A DNA stretch of 64,000 nucleotides from Symbiodinium natans (lineage: Eukaryota > Sar > Dinophyceae > Suessiales > Symbiodiniaceae), in NCBI GenBank assembly GCA_905221605.1, contig CAJNDS010002176.1, forward strand, positions 67,200 through 131,199, given 5' to 3'. The notes below the pieces were generated by a model. It was not told the DNA's origin and did no database searches. It saw only the letters and a program-made list of their open reading frames with translations. Positions 1 through 10,815 of this stretch are shown piece after piece. A program made the position numbers and the translations under genes. Each line of letters opens with the position of its first letter. Positions within the stretch are counted from its first letter, which is position 1.

Positions 1-619
1 TCGCTCCATGGGCCGAGCCCACTGCGCATCGCGCACACGAAGGCAGTCTCGGAAAGGTATGCAAGAGGGGGTCCAGGTGCGCAGCAAGTTCACAGTTTGA
101 CGGGAAAGGTTGGGAAGGGGGGAAGGAGACCAGATCCTTGTCTGCTCTAAACGCCTCTCGGCCCTGGAGCTGGGGCGAACTCTCAGCCAGACAGGTTTCA
201 CCGAGGTGCCTGGCTGTTTGGACTTGTTGGCTGCTAGTGGGGCTGCTTTTGGCTTCCTTTTTGGTCTCTGTTTTCGGTTCTTGAGTGGGTCATTCGTAGG
301 TCTTGTTTCAGGCACTGCAGTGGCTTCTTATGAGGGTATTGTCGGCGTGCCCAGCCCCCTGACACTCGATGCGACACTCGATGCAGACAACTATCTGCAG
401 CCGGCAACATGCACAGTCGCGCGAATCATACTGTTCTGGCCCTAAGGGGAAAGCAGCGGAGCCTGGCGGCTGCGTATGCTGCGACCATGAAGGACCCGAA
501 CTGGTGCAGGGTGTCGTACCATCTCCACGAATGTTAGAGGCACCTCACTTGGTGACCTTTCCAGCATGTTGGTCCAGACGGTTCTAGATAAGGCCGATAT
601 GAAACAGGGCTTATGTTCC

Positions 620-685
620 TGTTTTTGGTGAGTGTATGTAAGGTTCCTTTTTCATCTTGGTGAGTGTATATACCGGGTGTCCTGT
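620..685. repeat. Dispersed GTGAGTGTAT repeat, copy 1
   Basis: Two direct copies of TTGGTGAGTGTAT separated by AAGGTTCCTTTTT. Related copies occur at 8008-8072 and 21436-21492. Confidence 0.6.
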
Positions 686-1031
686 TGGGGGCACAGAACC
701 AGGTCGTCCACGTCCGCGGTCGCTGTGCTTGGCATGATGTTGCTTGCAGGTGGGCCTCATCCTTCTGACGAGTAAAAACCCGTTCAGCGCTTTTTTGGCT
801 CTTCCCTCGAGGAGCAACATTACGTCTCGGAGGATCTTGCCAACGAGATGCCCGGCTTGCAGCCCATCGAATGCCCCCAAACCCGCGCAAAATCACTCTT
901 ACTCTGCAGGGCCACACTGTTACAGTGTTTGGTGCGTGGCCTCAGTCCAATTAGGACCCGCAAGCACCAAGTAGTTCAGAACTGAGCACGACCTTCTGCT
1001 TGGGTCGATTCTCGCTTCCCTCGCCCCCACA

Positions 1032-1120
1032 TGGGGTTTACGAAAGTAGGGGACCGCTAGTATGGTCCCCCAAAGAGCAGGACTCCCTTCTACTAAGGTA
1101 CCCCTAATTTCGGAAACCCT
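1032..1120. mobile_element. Family C inverted-repeat element (MITE-like)
   Basis: Starts GGGGTTTACGAAAGTAGGGG and ends CCCCTAATTTCGGAAACCC, an imperfect inverted pair. No clear target duplication. Confidence 0.7.
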
Positions 1121-1250
1121 CAAAAATGGCAGCAGCCCTATCAAAGGAACGCCTTCATCTACGGATTCAGCGCCTACGCCCGCGCCGTCGCGGACTTCGC
1201 AGCGCCGGGGCATGGCAGAGAAAAGTTTCCTTCTTGTCTTTGGGTGCAAG

Positions 1251-1302
1251 TTTAGGGTTTAGGGTTTAGGGTTTAGGGTTTAGGGTTTAGGGTTTAGGGT
1301 TA
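1251..1302 (+). repeat. Interstitial telomeric array TTTAGGG
   Basis: About seven uninterrupted TTTAGGG units. In these entries, strand + means TTTAGGG and strand - means CCCTAAA on the given strand. Confidence 0.95.
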
Positions 1303-1737
1303 TGAACATCTTGTGCTCAGGCCTCTAAGCGGATTGAAGTAATTCCCTATCATCACCCAACGTTGTGCCCGAACTGAACAATTTCCAATGATCTTTGCAG
1401 TTTCAGCCTAGCTGACAACAGGAAGAGCTGCCACACACCGCCGCAGAGAAGCACGCCAACCAGCGCCTAGTTGCAGCTTCAGCGTGGAATGTGGTGTCAT
1501 GTCGGGCGTCAATGTCGCGTACAGGTTTCAGGTTGGCTTGCCAGAGACAGTTGCGCTTGTCAGCTCAGAGCCCTTGTGATTTCGACTTGCTCGAAAGTTG
1601 AGGGATCGCAACGGACAAGTGTTCGGAATGGCCAGAGCTAAACCCTAAACCCTAAACCTTGTATGATTACTGACACTGGTCACGACGTGTGATCTCACGT
1701 CCTCGGGTGGTGGCCTGGCCTTGTACTGCTACAACAA
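1303..1737. other. Unique sequence, nothing recognised
   Basis: No credible frame. It ends in a three-unit CCCTAAA block (1638-1658) just before the triplet repeat. Confidence 0.5.
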
Positions 1738-1739
1738 CA

Positions 1740-2100
<361 letters not shown>

Positions 2101-2640
2101 TTGCGTGATCTTGAAAAAATCGCCGTCCTCGAAAGTGTCTTCAAGGCCCTTGTGATCGCAGCCTGCTCGACAAGTGTCCACAAGTCGGAGTAGGGGTTGT
2201 CATCCTCGCGGATGACCGCGCGTCCTCGCCGTAGCCACAGGTGTTCGTCAAAGAATCGGTGGGGTCGGGGCCGACACTGTATTTCACCCCACCTGCTGTT
2301 GCTAGAGGCTAACTGCCAGCCGCCCGTATCTTAACGGCCAATGCCATCACTATGTTTGTGACATGGCGTCTATGACCTGCAGCAGCTTCACTTTACACAG
2401 CCTTGGCAAGCGAGGTGCTCTTTCTTTTGCAAGTCTTTGGCGAGCACTTTCACAGACATGTTTTCCCTGGACCTTCTGATGGATAAGGACACATCCGCTA
2501 GTTGTAAGCTGACTGTACATCCGTTTCTCGCTTTTGAATTCGGCTGGCATTCTGTGCGTGTCCAGTCGAGCGCGGGGAACGGGGAACGGCATGACGACAC
2601 ATCGGCTGGTGCTTGGTAGAGCAGGACTTGGGGTTGAGGA
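2101..2640. other. Unique sequence, nothing recognised
   Basis: Short overlapping frames only; no family resemblance. Confidence 0.5.
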
Positions 2641-2690
2641 TTTGAGGATTTGAGGGTTTTAGGGTTTGAGGGTTTGAGGGTTTAGGGCAG
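2640..2690 (+). repeat. Degenerate telomeric array
   Basis: Mixed TTTGAGG, TTTTAGGG and TTTGAGGG units. Confidence 0.8.
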
Positions 2691-2812
2691 ACAGGAGCAC
2701 TTGAAGTTTGCCATTGTGAACTTCCTGCCGGTCTTCGTGACGTTTCTGTCCCCTGGCGGATGCACCGGGAAAACACTAATTCAGGCCTTTGCAAGGCCGG
2801 TTAGATCAGTAG

Positions 2813-2862
2813 AATCCTTATTGTAGGAACCCCATTTCCGGAAACCCCCATATTTCGGGGCA
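2813..2862. mobile_element. Family C element fragment
   Basis: Right half only: GAATCCTTATTGTAGG, then ATTTCCGGAAACCCCCAT. Confidence 0.5.
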
Positions 2863-2952
2863 ATAGTCAGCCCTGGGCAGGCAATCTGTTTCCTAGGCTC
2901 GTTGCTTTCTTCTGCCAACCAGCATTGCTGGAGTACACAATTTGTTCCCCCC

Positions 2953-3044
2953 CCAAACCCTAAACCCTAAACCCTAAACCCTAAACCCTAAACCGTAAAC
3001 CCTAAACCCTAAACCCAAAACCCTAAACCCTAAACCCAAAACCC
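2953..3044 (-). repeat. Interstitial telomeric array CCCTAAA
   Basis: About 12 units, mostly perfect, with a few CCCAAAA variants. Confidence 0.95.
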
Positions 3045-3153
3045 GGCAAACGGCACTTGAGGACTTTGAGGAATGCTCGGCTACCAAGCTTTATCTTGTG
3101 CAAGCCCTAGCACCGTATGCCATCCAGCCCTCCTCGGAAAAATGCTCGTAAGG

Positions 3154-3361
3154 CCCTAAACCCTAAACCCTAAACCCTAAACCCTAAACCCTAAACCCTA
3201 AACCCTAAACCCTTAACCCTTAACCCTTAACCCTTAACCCTTAACCCCTAACCCCTAAACCCCTAAACCCCTTAACACCCCTAAACCCCTAAACCCTTAA
3301 CACCCCTACACCCCTAAACCCCCAAACCCTAAACCCTAAACCCTTAACCCCTAAACCCTAA
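3154..3361 (-). repeat. Telomeric array with blocks of variant units
   Basis: Perfect CCCTAAA units pass into a run of CCCTTAA, then CCCCTAAA/CCCCTTAA types, then back to CCCTAAA. Variants are clustered, which suggests local amplification. Confidence 0.93.
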
Positions 3362-3451
3362 CAAAGAGCTCTTACTAGCTCCGAGGATCGCCGTTTTCAC
3401 CCCAGGGGATGGGCTCTTCGTGCCCTACTCCGCCCTGTGGCTTGGCCCTCC

Positions 3452-3560
3452 ATGGGGGGGTTTGCGATGTTGGGGGTACATGAAATATGGGGGTTTAGGG
3501 TTTAGGGTTCCTACTATTTGGGGATCTACATTGGGGGACCCCTGTTTAGGTAAACCCCCA
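3452..3560. mobile_element. Family C element with telomeric units inside
   Basis: The right half is family C (CCTACTATTTGGGG to GTAAACCCCC). Where the left arm should read GGGGGTTTACGAAAATAGGG, it instead runs into GGGGGTTTAGGGTTTAGGG. Confidence 0.65.
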
Positions 3561-3744
3561 ACAGCCAGGGAACGGGGGTTTGTCACGCGAGAGTGGTGGT
3601 TTTTGGCTTCTAACCTTTTTGCTGGGCTGTCAGTCACAGCGATATGACTCACATGACTGTACTTTCTCCTAGAGGTAGTGTTCAGTCCTGGACGCGCAGC
3701 AGAAACTCTGCACTTCTCAAGGGATACTGAAAAAGTATCCCTGA

Positions 3745-3873
3745 CTAAACCCTAAACTCGAAACTCTAAACCCTAGACCCGAGACCCTAAACCCTAAACC
3801 CTAAACCCTAAACCCGACACCCTACACCCTACACCCTACACCCTAAACCCTAAACCCAAAACCCTAAACCCCA
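3745..3873 (-). repeat. Degenerate telomeric array
   Basis: CCCTAAA with CCCGACA, CCCTACA and CCCAAAA variants. Confidence 0.85.
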
Positions 3874-3968
3874 TCCTCCTCTTGAACCCTTAAAGCCAGT
3901 CCACCAGGATGCCCGGGTCCCTGGCGCTGATCATCACCTCCACCTACGGCTCGACATTCAAAGGACCC

Positions 3969-4070
3969 CCTAAGCCCCAAACCCCAAACCCCAAACCCTA
4001 AACCCTAAACCCTAAACCCGAAACCCTAAACCCGAAACTCGAAAACCCTAAAACCCCTAAACCCTAAACC
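3969..4070 (-). repeat. Telomeric array with CCCCAAA and CCCGAAA variants
   Basis: About 14 units, mixed. Confidence 0.88.
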
Positions 4071-4071
4071 G

Positions 4072-4176
4072 GATTCTTAGTAGGGAATGAGGGAATGAGG
4101 GCCCAAGATATAGCCTTTAAGGGAGTGTATAAGGTACTCCGTTAAGGGAATATATAGGGTACTCCATTCTTTGGAG
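4072..4176. mobile_element. Family B element, one end only
   Basis: Begins ATTCTTAGTAGGGAATGAGG, like the element at 7623, but the matching right end is missing. Confidence 0.55.
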
Positions 4177-4214
4177 AGCGGGGCGGAGTCGGGTCTCTAA
4201 AAGGGGAAAAAGAA

Positions 4215-4412
4215 GGGTTTAGGGTTTGGGGTTTGGGGTTTGGGGTTTGGGGTTTAGGGTTTAGGGTTTAGGGTTTAGGGTTTTGGGGTTTGGGGTTTCG
4301 GGTTTAGGGTTTGGGGTTTAGGGTTTGGGTTTGGGGTTTAGGGTTTGGGGTTTCGGGTTTGGGGCTCGGGTTTGGGGTTTTGGGTTTATGGTTTGGGGTT
4401 TAAAGGTTTGGG
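4215..4412 (+). repeat. Telomeric array rich in TTTGGGG
   Basis: Mixed TTTAGGG and TTTGGGG units over about 200 bases. Confidence 0.9.
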
Positions 4413-4605
4413 CTGGTGGCTGGGGGGGGCGGCAGCATGACCACATAGAATGAGTACTTCATACAAGTAGTTATTACAAAAGACTATAGCTCACATACAA
4501 GAGAATCTGTGCAAAATACACAGGACAAGTCATATGTAGCTACTCCTCACGGCTTAGGAGAACCGTTGCCTTGGGAGTTCAACACCCTGGTAGAACCTTC
4601 AGAGG

Positions 4606-4641
4606 GTTCAGGGTTTAGGGTTTAGGGTTTAGGGTTTAGGG
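4606..4641 (+). repeat. Interstitial telomeric array
   Basis: About five units, the first TTCAGGG. Confidence 0.9.
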
Positions 4642-5015
4642 CTCGGGGAGCCCTCCAGTTGTGGTGCGGCGACTTCCTGAAGCCACGTCCTGGCTGGATT
4701 TACGCATGGAGGTGAGTTTTGCGATGTCCTTGCGCCTCGGGCTTTGATGTTGGTCCCTTCCATCTCCGAGCCTAGGGAAAGTCGATGTCCTAGACTCGAT
4801 ATCGACGACGATCTCAGCAGTTTGACACAGGAAGGTGAGTTCCCCCCCCCCCCCCCCCCAACAAAAACCAGTTTAGGGTTTAGGGTGCCATTCCTGGGCC
4901 TTATCAAATGCCTGTCCAGAGAGCTTGCATCTTTCAACATCCTAGCACCACTCAAGAAACCCCGAGCTCACGACGTGAACCTGAAAAGCCGGGTGTTCGG
5001 GGATCCTCTTGCCGA

Positions 5016-5102
5016 CCCAACCCTTAACCCTTAACCCTTAACCCTAAACCCTAAACCCTAAACCCTAAACCCTAAACCCTAAACCCTAAACCCTAAACCC
5101 TA
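5016..5102 (-). repeat. Interstitial telomeric array
   Basis: Three CCCTTAA units followed by perfect CCCTAAA units. Confidence 0.94.
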
Positions 5103-5880
5103 GGTCTTGAAGCCACTCCCAGAAAAAATTAGCAGGAAACATCGAGCGCCTGGTGGGAATTGTCTTGGGCAACATCATCCCCGTCCTGGCGCCTCTCTTT
5201 CAAAGGGGACCTGCATGGGATTCAGGGGTCTTAGACCTCCTCAGAGGTAGCTTTGAACAAAATTTTTTTACTGACAAAGCCATAAGAAATTCATCTTTAT
5301 CTCGCCCCCAAACCTCCCCCCAGTCCTGGGTCCTCGATCTCAAGAAACAGGTTTTGGCATGACCAGCCAGTGTTGGGCCTGGTTGCCGGGGTGCTCTTCT
5401 CACACGTTTTGTCCATGATGCTCCGAATCCTTTCCAGTGAGCCTCATAAGCTGCAACAGGGGTGTAGGCCATAGGGTTAGCCGTCAGCAAGCTCTTGGTA
5501 AGGACGGTTCCCTTTTGGGGGGGCTAGGGGGTGCTTCCAGGGCTCGAAGAAGAAGTCTCAGTTTCGGGGCATTTGTGAGTCTAGCCCTACCTGCTGGGGA
5601 GGTGCTTGCCATCGTCTTCTCCTTTCCATGCGAATCGTGGATGCGGAGCGACGGGAGTGGAGTAATTGGGAGACTAAAGAAGCTGACTCAGCCATAGACC
5701 GGCACCTCTCAATGCGTAGACACATCGGACATGAAGTTGTGATGGCGCCTGGAGGACTGTGACTCAGATGGTCTTGGTGTGGCTCTACTTCTTCCTGCAC
5801 CCAGACTTAAACGGCTAAAACTCCCCAAGCCGAGCAAGCTCGGATTGTTTTTCCCTATTGTAAGCTCAGAATATGCACGT
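5103..5880. other. Unique sequence, nothing recognised
   Basis: Several overlapping short frames on both strands, none resembling a known family. Confidence 0.5.
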
Positions 5881-6155
5881 GCGCACACGCACACATAGAA
5901 TAACATATATATATATATATATACACCATATATATATATATATATGTGTGCATATATACACACACGATAACTGCGCATATAAACTCAAAAAGTAAATACA
6001 AGCAAATAACCATACAAACACAAATATATAGACACACACACATATATAGATACACACATATATATATATACATACATATATATATATATATATATTTATT
6101 TATACATATATATATATATATATCTGTATATATATATAAATATATGTATGTATGT
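5881..6155. repeat. AT/CA dinucleotide-rich low-complexity block
   Basis: Alternating (AT)n and (AC)n stretches. Ile/Tyr-rich frames here are artefacts. Confidence 0.9.
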
Positions 6156-6260
6156 GTATAAGGTTCTCTTACGTCTACTACGCCTCCGCGACGTGGAGCT
6201 TCGTTGGCTGTGCCCTCTGCGGCTTCGGCGCGTACCCGCAGCCCGGCCTGAGGTTCGGGA

Positions 6261-6350
6261 GGTTTAGGGTTTAGGGTTCAGGGTTCAGGGTTCAGGGTTT
6301 AGGGTTTAGGGTTTAGGGCTTAGGGTTTAGGGTTTAGGATTTAGGGTTTC
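6261..6350 (+). repeat. Telomeric array with TTCAGGG variants
   Basis: About 12 units. A block of three TTCAGGG lies within TTTAGGG. Confidence 0.93.
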
Positions 6351-6407
6351 AAGGCCCGTAGGGCTTGCGTTTCTTGGCCCTCTTCGTTCTCTTTGTTTGC
6401 CTAGTTT

Positions 6408-6485
6408 TCTCTGTTTTTTCTTTGTTGTCCTTTGTTTTCCTTTGTTCTCTTTGTTTTCCTTTGTTTTCCTTTGTTTTCCTTTGCC
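6408..6485 (+). repeat. TTTGTTTTCC short tandem repeat
   Basis: Repeated CTTTGTTTTCCTTTG words; T-rich low complexity. Confidence 0.65.
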
Positions 6486-6654
6486 TTCACTGTTTTCTTG
6501 TATACCGATTATTTTTGTTGCTCTTAATTTATGTGGGGCTTATGGGGCCTTTATGGGGGGTGTATGGTGCTGATTTATGGGCTTTATGGTGTCGTTTCGG
6601 GCTCACGGCGTTTCGCAGGCCAGGATGGCTGCTGTGCCCTTTATGCTCGGGGCT

Positions 6655-6782
6655 TTGGGATGCTCCCCCTTCGACTAGCAGCTCCTTAGTAGGGATTTAG
6701 GGTTTAGGGTTTAGGGTTTAGGGTTTAGGGGTACCAGAATCCCTATTCAGGACTGGCAGTTTTGGGGGGGGGAAGATCCCAA
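6655..6782. mobile_element. Family A element with telomeric array at its centre
   Basis: The left arm is TTGGGATGCTCCCCCTT and continues to CTTAGTAGGGATT; the right arm starts at AATCCCTATTCAGGACTG and ends AGATCCCAA. Between the arms lie about five TTTAGGG units (6695-6731) in place of the usual short centre. Confidence 0.7.
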
Positions 6783-7373
6783 CCCGAAAGCCACCGGAAG
6801 CCGAGGTTGATGCAGGCCTGCACCGGTGGCTCGCTCCGGGGCCCGAATTTCGCAGCTTCCTTGGGGATGGGGTTCAGGGTTCAGGGTTCAGGCTCAGGGC
6901 AGCGGGGGATTCTGCGATTTTTTTGCGCAGCGGCTGATCCAGAAGGGCACTCTCACATCGCAAGGCGCAGGGAGCAGTTTGTTTTTTGTCCGGCGGCCTT
7001 GCTGCAGAGCGCGTGCGCGTTGGCCGCAGGGAGCGCAAGCATGCGCGAGAGCTGAGACTGCATCCGAAACCTTCGCTCAAGCCTGTTGCTTGACCCCACA
7101 AATCACAAACCTCATCCCCAGAAGTTTCCGGCGCAACAGTTCGAAGGCGGCGCGAAAGGAGCTTTTCATGAGGAGCAGAAGGATCACAACCGAATCTGAG
7201 TCTGCGCTGCTAAGGTTCTCCTACGGCATGCACGACCACTACCAGACCATTGCACAAGTGACGGTGGCGGTCCTTGCCGCTTGGCCCAGGTTGGCTCCTA
7301 CAAAGTTAGAGAAAGCACCGGGTGACAGCCCATACCCCAGTAAGCCTCCGCAGCCCTTAGCACTCTATGTGCC
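6783..7373. other. Unique sequence, nothing recognised
   Basis: Includes a three-unit TTCAGGG block at 6871-6892. A 188-codon frame crosses the region but shows no family features. Confidence 0.4.
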
Positions 7374-7520
7374 CCTAAACCCTAAACCCTAAACCCTAAA
7401 CCCTAAACCCTAACCCCTAAACCCTAAACCCTAAACTACCCTAAACTACCCTAGGCTACCCTAGGCTACCCTAAACCCTAAACGACCCTAAACCCTAAGC
7501 TACCTCAAGAACCCTAAACC
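7374..7520 (-). repeat. Degenerate telomeric array
   Basis: CCCTAAA mixed with CCCTAAACTA and CCCTAGGCTA units. Confidence 0.88.
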
Positions 7521-7622
7521 CTGAGCTCTCAGATCCGGATGCTCATCGAGACCGCTCTGCTGGACAAAGCGCCAAGGGACCTTGCAGTGAAGCAGCTGGA
7601 GGACTGATGCACTTGACTCCTG

Positions 7623-7748
7623 GGTTCTTAGTAGGGAATGAGGGCCTTCTCTATACTTTCTAAGGGATTTTAAAGGGAGGAAGTGAGGGCCCTAAGAATA
7701 CCGTCTAGTAAATAAGGTATCTCATTCCCTCATTCCCTACTAAGAACC
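7623..7748. mobile_element. Family B inverted-repeat element, complete
   Basis: Perfect terminal inverted repeats of 22 bases, the outer part reading GGTTCTTAGTAGGGAATGAG, enclose about 80 bases. No coding capacity, so it is a non-autonomous foldback or MITE. Confidence 0.85.
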
Positions 7749-7768
7749 AGCAAGTTGACGTCCATGAT

Positions 7769-7917
7769 TTGGGGATGTTCGCCCGGCTATGCGAACAGTC
7801 CTTAATAGGGATTATAGTAACCCCCCTACTACAAGAGTAACAGTCCTCAATAGGGATTATAGTGGCCCCCAATTATAATCCCTATTAAGGATTGTTAGTA
7901 GAGGGGGGAACATCCGA
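7769..7917. mobile_element. Family A element with 9-bp target duplication
   Basis: Ends TTGGGGATGTTC and GAACATCCGA, with AATAGGGATTATAG words inside. GTCCATGAT flanks it on both sides (7760-7768 and 7918-7926). Confidence 0.85.
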
Positions 7918-8007
7918 GTCCATGATGCCCTGTACCTGGAATGGCACCGCTTGATGCAAAGTGGCTTTCAACAAAGTGAACAGATGTGGAAACTGGTGTC
8001 TGTGTTT

Positions 8008-8072
8008 CTGTTCTTGGCGAGTAGAAGTATAGGGTTCCTTATACCGGCGAGTGTACACGTATAGTATAGGGC
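8008..8072. repeat. Dispersed GTGAGTGTAT repeat, copy 2
   Basis: TTCTTGGCGAGTAGAAGTAT, then GGGTTCCTTATA and GGCGAGTGTACA; relative of the copy at 620. Confidence 0.6.
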
Positions 8073-8151
8073 CTGGGTGCCAGGGCTGCGGTGCTAGCAG
8101 TCTGCTTTTTTCCACGCGGCGGAAGACTCGCGGGATGCTCGGGAAGCCACT

Positions 8152-8267
8152 CCCTAAACCCTAAACCCCAAATCTCAAGCCCTAAGCCCTAAGCCCTAAA
8201 CCCTAAACCCTAAACCCTAAACCCTAAACCCTAAACCCTGAACCCTAAACCCTAGACCCTAAACTCT
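8152..8267 (-). repeat. Interstitial telomeric array
   Basis: About 16 units, with CCCTAAG and CCCTGAA variants. Confidence 0.93.
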
Positions 8268-8363
8268 CCAAGCCCTTGGTTCTGCGAGGATCTGTTGGAC
8301 ACCATCCATGATGCATACAAGCTCTTCTTCGCGGGCAAGCAGCTTGGGGCTGATTCAGGAATT

Positions 8364-8440
8364 GGGGGGGCTTATACGAAAATGAGGGGCCCCTGGTTTA
8401 GGGTTTAGGGTTTAGGATTCCCTTGTAATAAGGCCCCCCA
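8364..8440. mobile_element. Family C element with telomeric units inside
   Basis: GGGGGGCTTATACGAAAATG at the left and TTGTAATAAGGCCCCCC at the right enclose about three TTTAGGG units (8397-8416). Confidence 0.6.
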
Positions 8441-8547
8441 AGAAGGCTCACCAAAGGCACCCCGAACATCGCACCATTCCCCAACGGCGGGGCGCTGGGG
8501 TTGTCAGCCCAGGGGTGTTGAAGGTTCCGGAGCAGGGTCTTCGTCTT

Positions 8548-8608
8548 GAACCCTAAACCCTAAACCCTAAACCCTAAACCCTTAACCCTAAACCCTGAAA
8601 TAGACAGC
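8548..8608 (-). repeat. Interstitial telomeric array
   Basis: About eight units. Confidence 0.92.
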
Positions 8609-8776
8609 CCGGACGTGCTGCTCTGAACCCAACCTTGCATCCCAACTTGCTCCGACCCCAAGAGCCAGCAACTCGAGCGCCCTCCTAGCACTGCAGCTGG
8701 GCTTTTCGGGGGCCGGGTACGGGATGCTCGAAGTTCGACGTGCGAGTTTTTGTTTAGGGTTGTGGGGGCGGGGAAT

Positions 8777-8890
8777 CTAAACCCTAAACCCTAACCCCTA
8801 ACCCCTAACCCTAACCTCCAACCCCTAAACCCTAACCCTAAACCCTAACCCCTAAACCCTAACCCCGAAACCCTAAACCCTAAACCTCAA
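8777..8890 (-). repeat. Telomeric array with CCCCTAA/CCCTAA variants
   Basis: Six- and seven-base units are mixed. Confidence 0.88.
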
Positions 8891-9041
8891 AAAAAAACCC
8901 AAAGCAAGGTACGATCAGATGGCAGAGAAGCACACGAAGGCTGGGAGTAGCAGCTTTTTGTAGTCGTGATTCATTGGGGTGCCGGCACAGGATAAGGGGG
9001 GGGGGGGGGACTTGTTAAGGAGCCCTAAGCCGTTGTGAAGG

Positions 9042-9169
9042 AAACCCTAAACCCTTAAACCCTTAAAACCCTAAAGCCCTAAAGCCCTAAACCCTAAACC
9101 CTAAACCCTAAACCCTAAACCCTAAACCCTAAACCCTAAACCCTAACCCCTAAACCCTAAACCCTAAAT
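9042..9169 (-). repeat. Interstitial telomeric array
   Basis: About 18 units; the first few carry an extra T or G. Confidence 0.94.
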
Positions 9170-9255
9170 GATCTGGGCCTGGGGTGAAAGGCCGAAGTTG
9201 GGGGGTGTTTAGGTCGTGAATTATGTGTGGGGCACTTTGAGAGAACACATTGCTG

Positions 9256-9373
9256 CCCTAAACCCTAAACCCTAAACCCTTAACCCTCAACCCTCAACCC
9301 TCAACCCTAAACCCCAGACCCTAAACCCTAAACCCTAAACCCTAAACCCTAAACCCTAAACCCTAAACCCTAC
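9256..9373 (-). repeat. Interstitial telomeric array
   Basis: About 17 units, with a short CCCTCAA block. Confidence 0.94.
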
Positions 9374-9461
9374 AGGCCACAGACATGCTTTCGCACGCCA
9401 AAGCGCTTCATGCCGAAAGCTCTCCAGCTCTCGAGGCGCTATGGGGCTACCGGGATTCCTT

Positions 9462-9521
9462 GTTTAGGGTTTAGGGTTTAGGGTTCAGGGTTCAGGGTTC
9501 AGGGTTTAGGGTTTAGGGTTA
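9462..9521 (+). repeat. Interstitial telomeric array
   Basis: About eight units, three of them TTCAGGG. Confidence 0.93.
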
Positions 9522-9544
9522 CCGGCATTCCTTGTGGTTTCAGT

Positions 9545-9636
9545 TGCCTTGCGATATGGGGCTACCTTAAGGGAATCCTACTATTTGGTGGGCTATATGA
9601 AGGGTCCCTCATTTTCGTAAACCCCCATATTGGGAA
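9545..9636. mobile_element. Family C element
   Basis: ATCCTACTATTTGGTGGG, then ATTTTCGTAAACCCCCAT; the left end is truncated close to the telomeric array. Confidence 0.65.
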
Positions 9637-9639
9637 GAA

Positions 9640-10307
9640 TGGTAGGAAGAAGCGTGGCCGACCTACCAGAAGTTTTAGAAGCCTCGTGGCTCCGATAAGG
9701 GCTCCCCCTAAGAGTTCCTGGTTCCTGGGCAGGTTGTTCCAGGGCCCCGACTGCCTTTCAAGCTCCTTGGTGTGGGTTTCAGGGTTGCTCCACCGCAGAG
9801 ATGTGGCAACTTCTCTTTCAGGCGTAGTCCGAGGATGTCCGAGGTCCCAAGGCGTGACGAGCCCTGACATCTTGTGCTGAGCAGAGAAGTTGTCGGAAAT
9901 TGCGAATTGCCCAAGAACTGTGTCGGGACCAAAGCAGCCGACAGCTTACCAGCTAGCCGCTGACCCTAAATCGGATGGCGCCCCTGATCCTTCCAGCACT
10001 TGCGCACAGCTGGAGATTGGAGGCATGGACTCAACATGATTCAACGTCTCGGGAACCAAGGCACGCGCTGTACGGGCAAGTCCTTGACCAGCTGGACATG
10101 GGCATCTCGCAGCCCCCTGGTTTTGATCCCCTTTGAGGCAAGTGGCAGGGTCAGTGCATCTTCCAGTCTTGGTATAGAAGCTCATGAGAGAAGATGAGAA
10201 ACGTAATTTTAACGCTACGCGACCCGCCTCGGCCCGGCCCAGCGCATCCGCGTAAGCATGGTGATTCCGCCGCGCCCGAGTCGCTGGACCCCAAGCAATA
10301 AGGGTTT
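9640..10307. other. Unique sequence, nothing recognised
   Basis: No credible gene. Contains one copy of a 28-base word shared with 20094-20121. Confidence 0.5.
10204..10231 (+). repeat. 28-base word shared with 20.1 kb
   Basis: Starts TAATTTTAACGCTACGCGAC and is identical to 20094-20121; the flanks differ. Confidence 0.8.
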
Positions 10308-10435
10308 GTGTTTAGGGTTTACGGTTCCGGGTTTATGGTTTTTGGGGTTGAGGGTTGGTTTAGGGTTGAGGGGGGCAGGGGTGGGTTAGGGGTTGAGGGG
10401 GGCAGGTTTTGGGGTTTTTTTTGTTGGTATGGGGG
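10308..10435 (+). repeat. Degenerate telomere-like G/T repeats
   Basis: GGGTTTA, GGTTGAGGG and GGGGTTGAGG words lead into the polypurine tract. Confidence 0.6.
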
Positions 10436-10815
10436 GTGGAGGGGAGGGGGGGGAGGGGGGAGGGGGAGGGGGGAGGGGGGAGGGGGGGGAGGGGGGAGGG
10501 GGGAGGGGGGAGGGGGGAGGGGGGAGGGGGCGAGGGGGGGAGGGGGGAGGGGGGAGGGGGGAGAGGGGGAGGGGGAGAGGGGGGAGGGGGGAGAGGGGGG
10601 AGGGGGGAGAGGGGGGAGAGGGGGGGGGGAGGAGGGGGAGGGGGGAGGGGGGAGGGGGGGAGGGGGGAGGGGGGGGGAGGGGGGAGGGGGGAGGGGGGGA
10701 GGGGGGGAGGGGGGAGGGGGGAGGGGGTGATGGGGGAGGGGGTAGATGGTGGGGGAGGGGGGAGGGGGGAGGGGGAGGGGGCCCGGGGTTCGGGGTGGGG
10801 GGAGGGGGGAGTTGG
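10436..10815 (+). repeat. (GGGGGA)n polypurine tract
   Basis: About 380 bases almost wholly of G and A in irregular GGGGGA/GGGGGGA units. Long Gly- and Pro-rich frames on both strands follow from the repeat. The sequence could form triplex or G-quadruplex structures. Confidence 0.95.

Larger units (their letters stand above)
1..1250. other. Unique sequence with two dispersed-repeat copies, no gene recognised
   Basis: Open frames here are short and mutually overlapping, with no family resemblance. The segment holds a GTGAGTGTAT-type dispersed repeat (620-685) and a C-family inverted-repeat element (1032-1120). Confidence 0.6.

Noticed and set aside
1251-1302. A true chromosome end
   Set aside because: Arrays in both orientations recur through the window, so no single array marks a terminus here.
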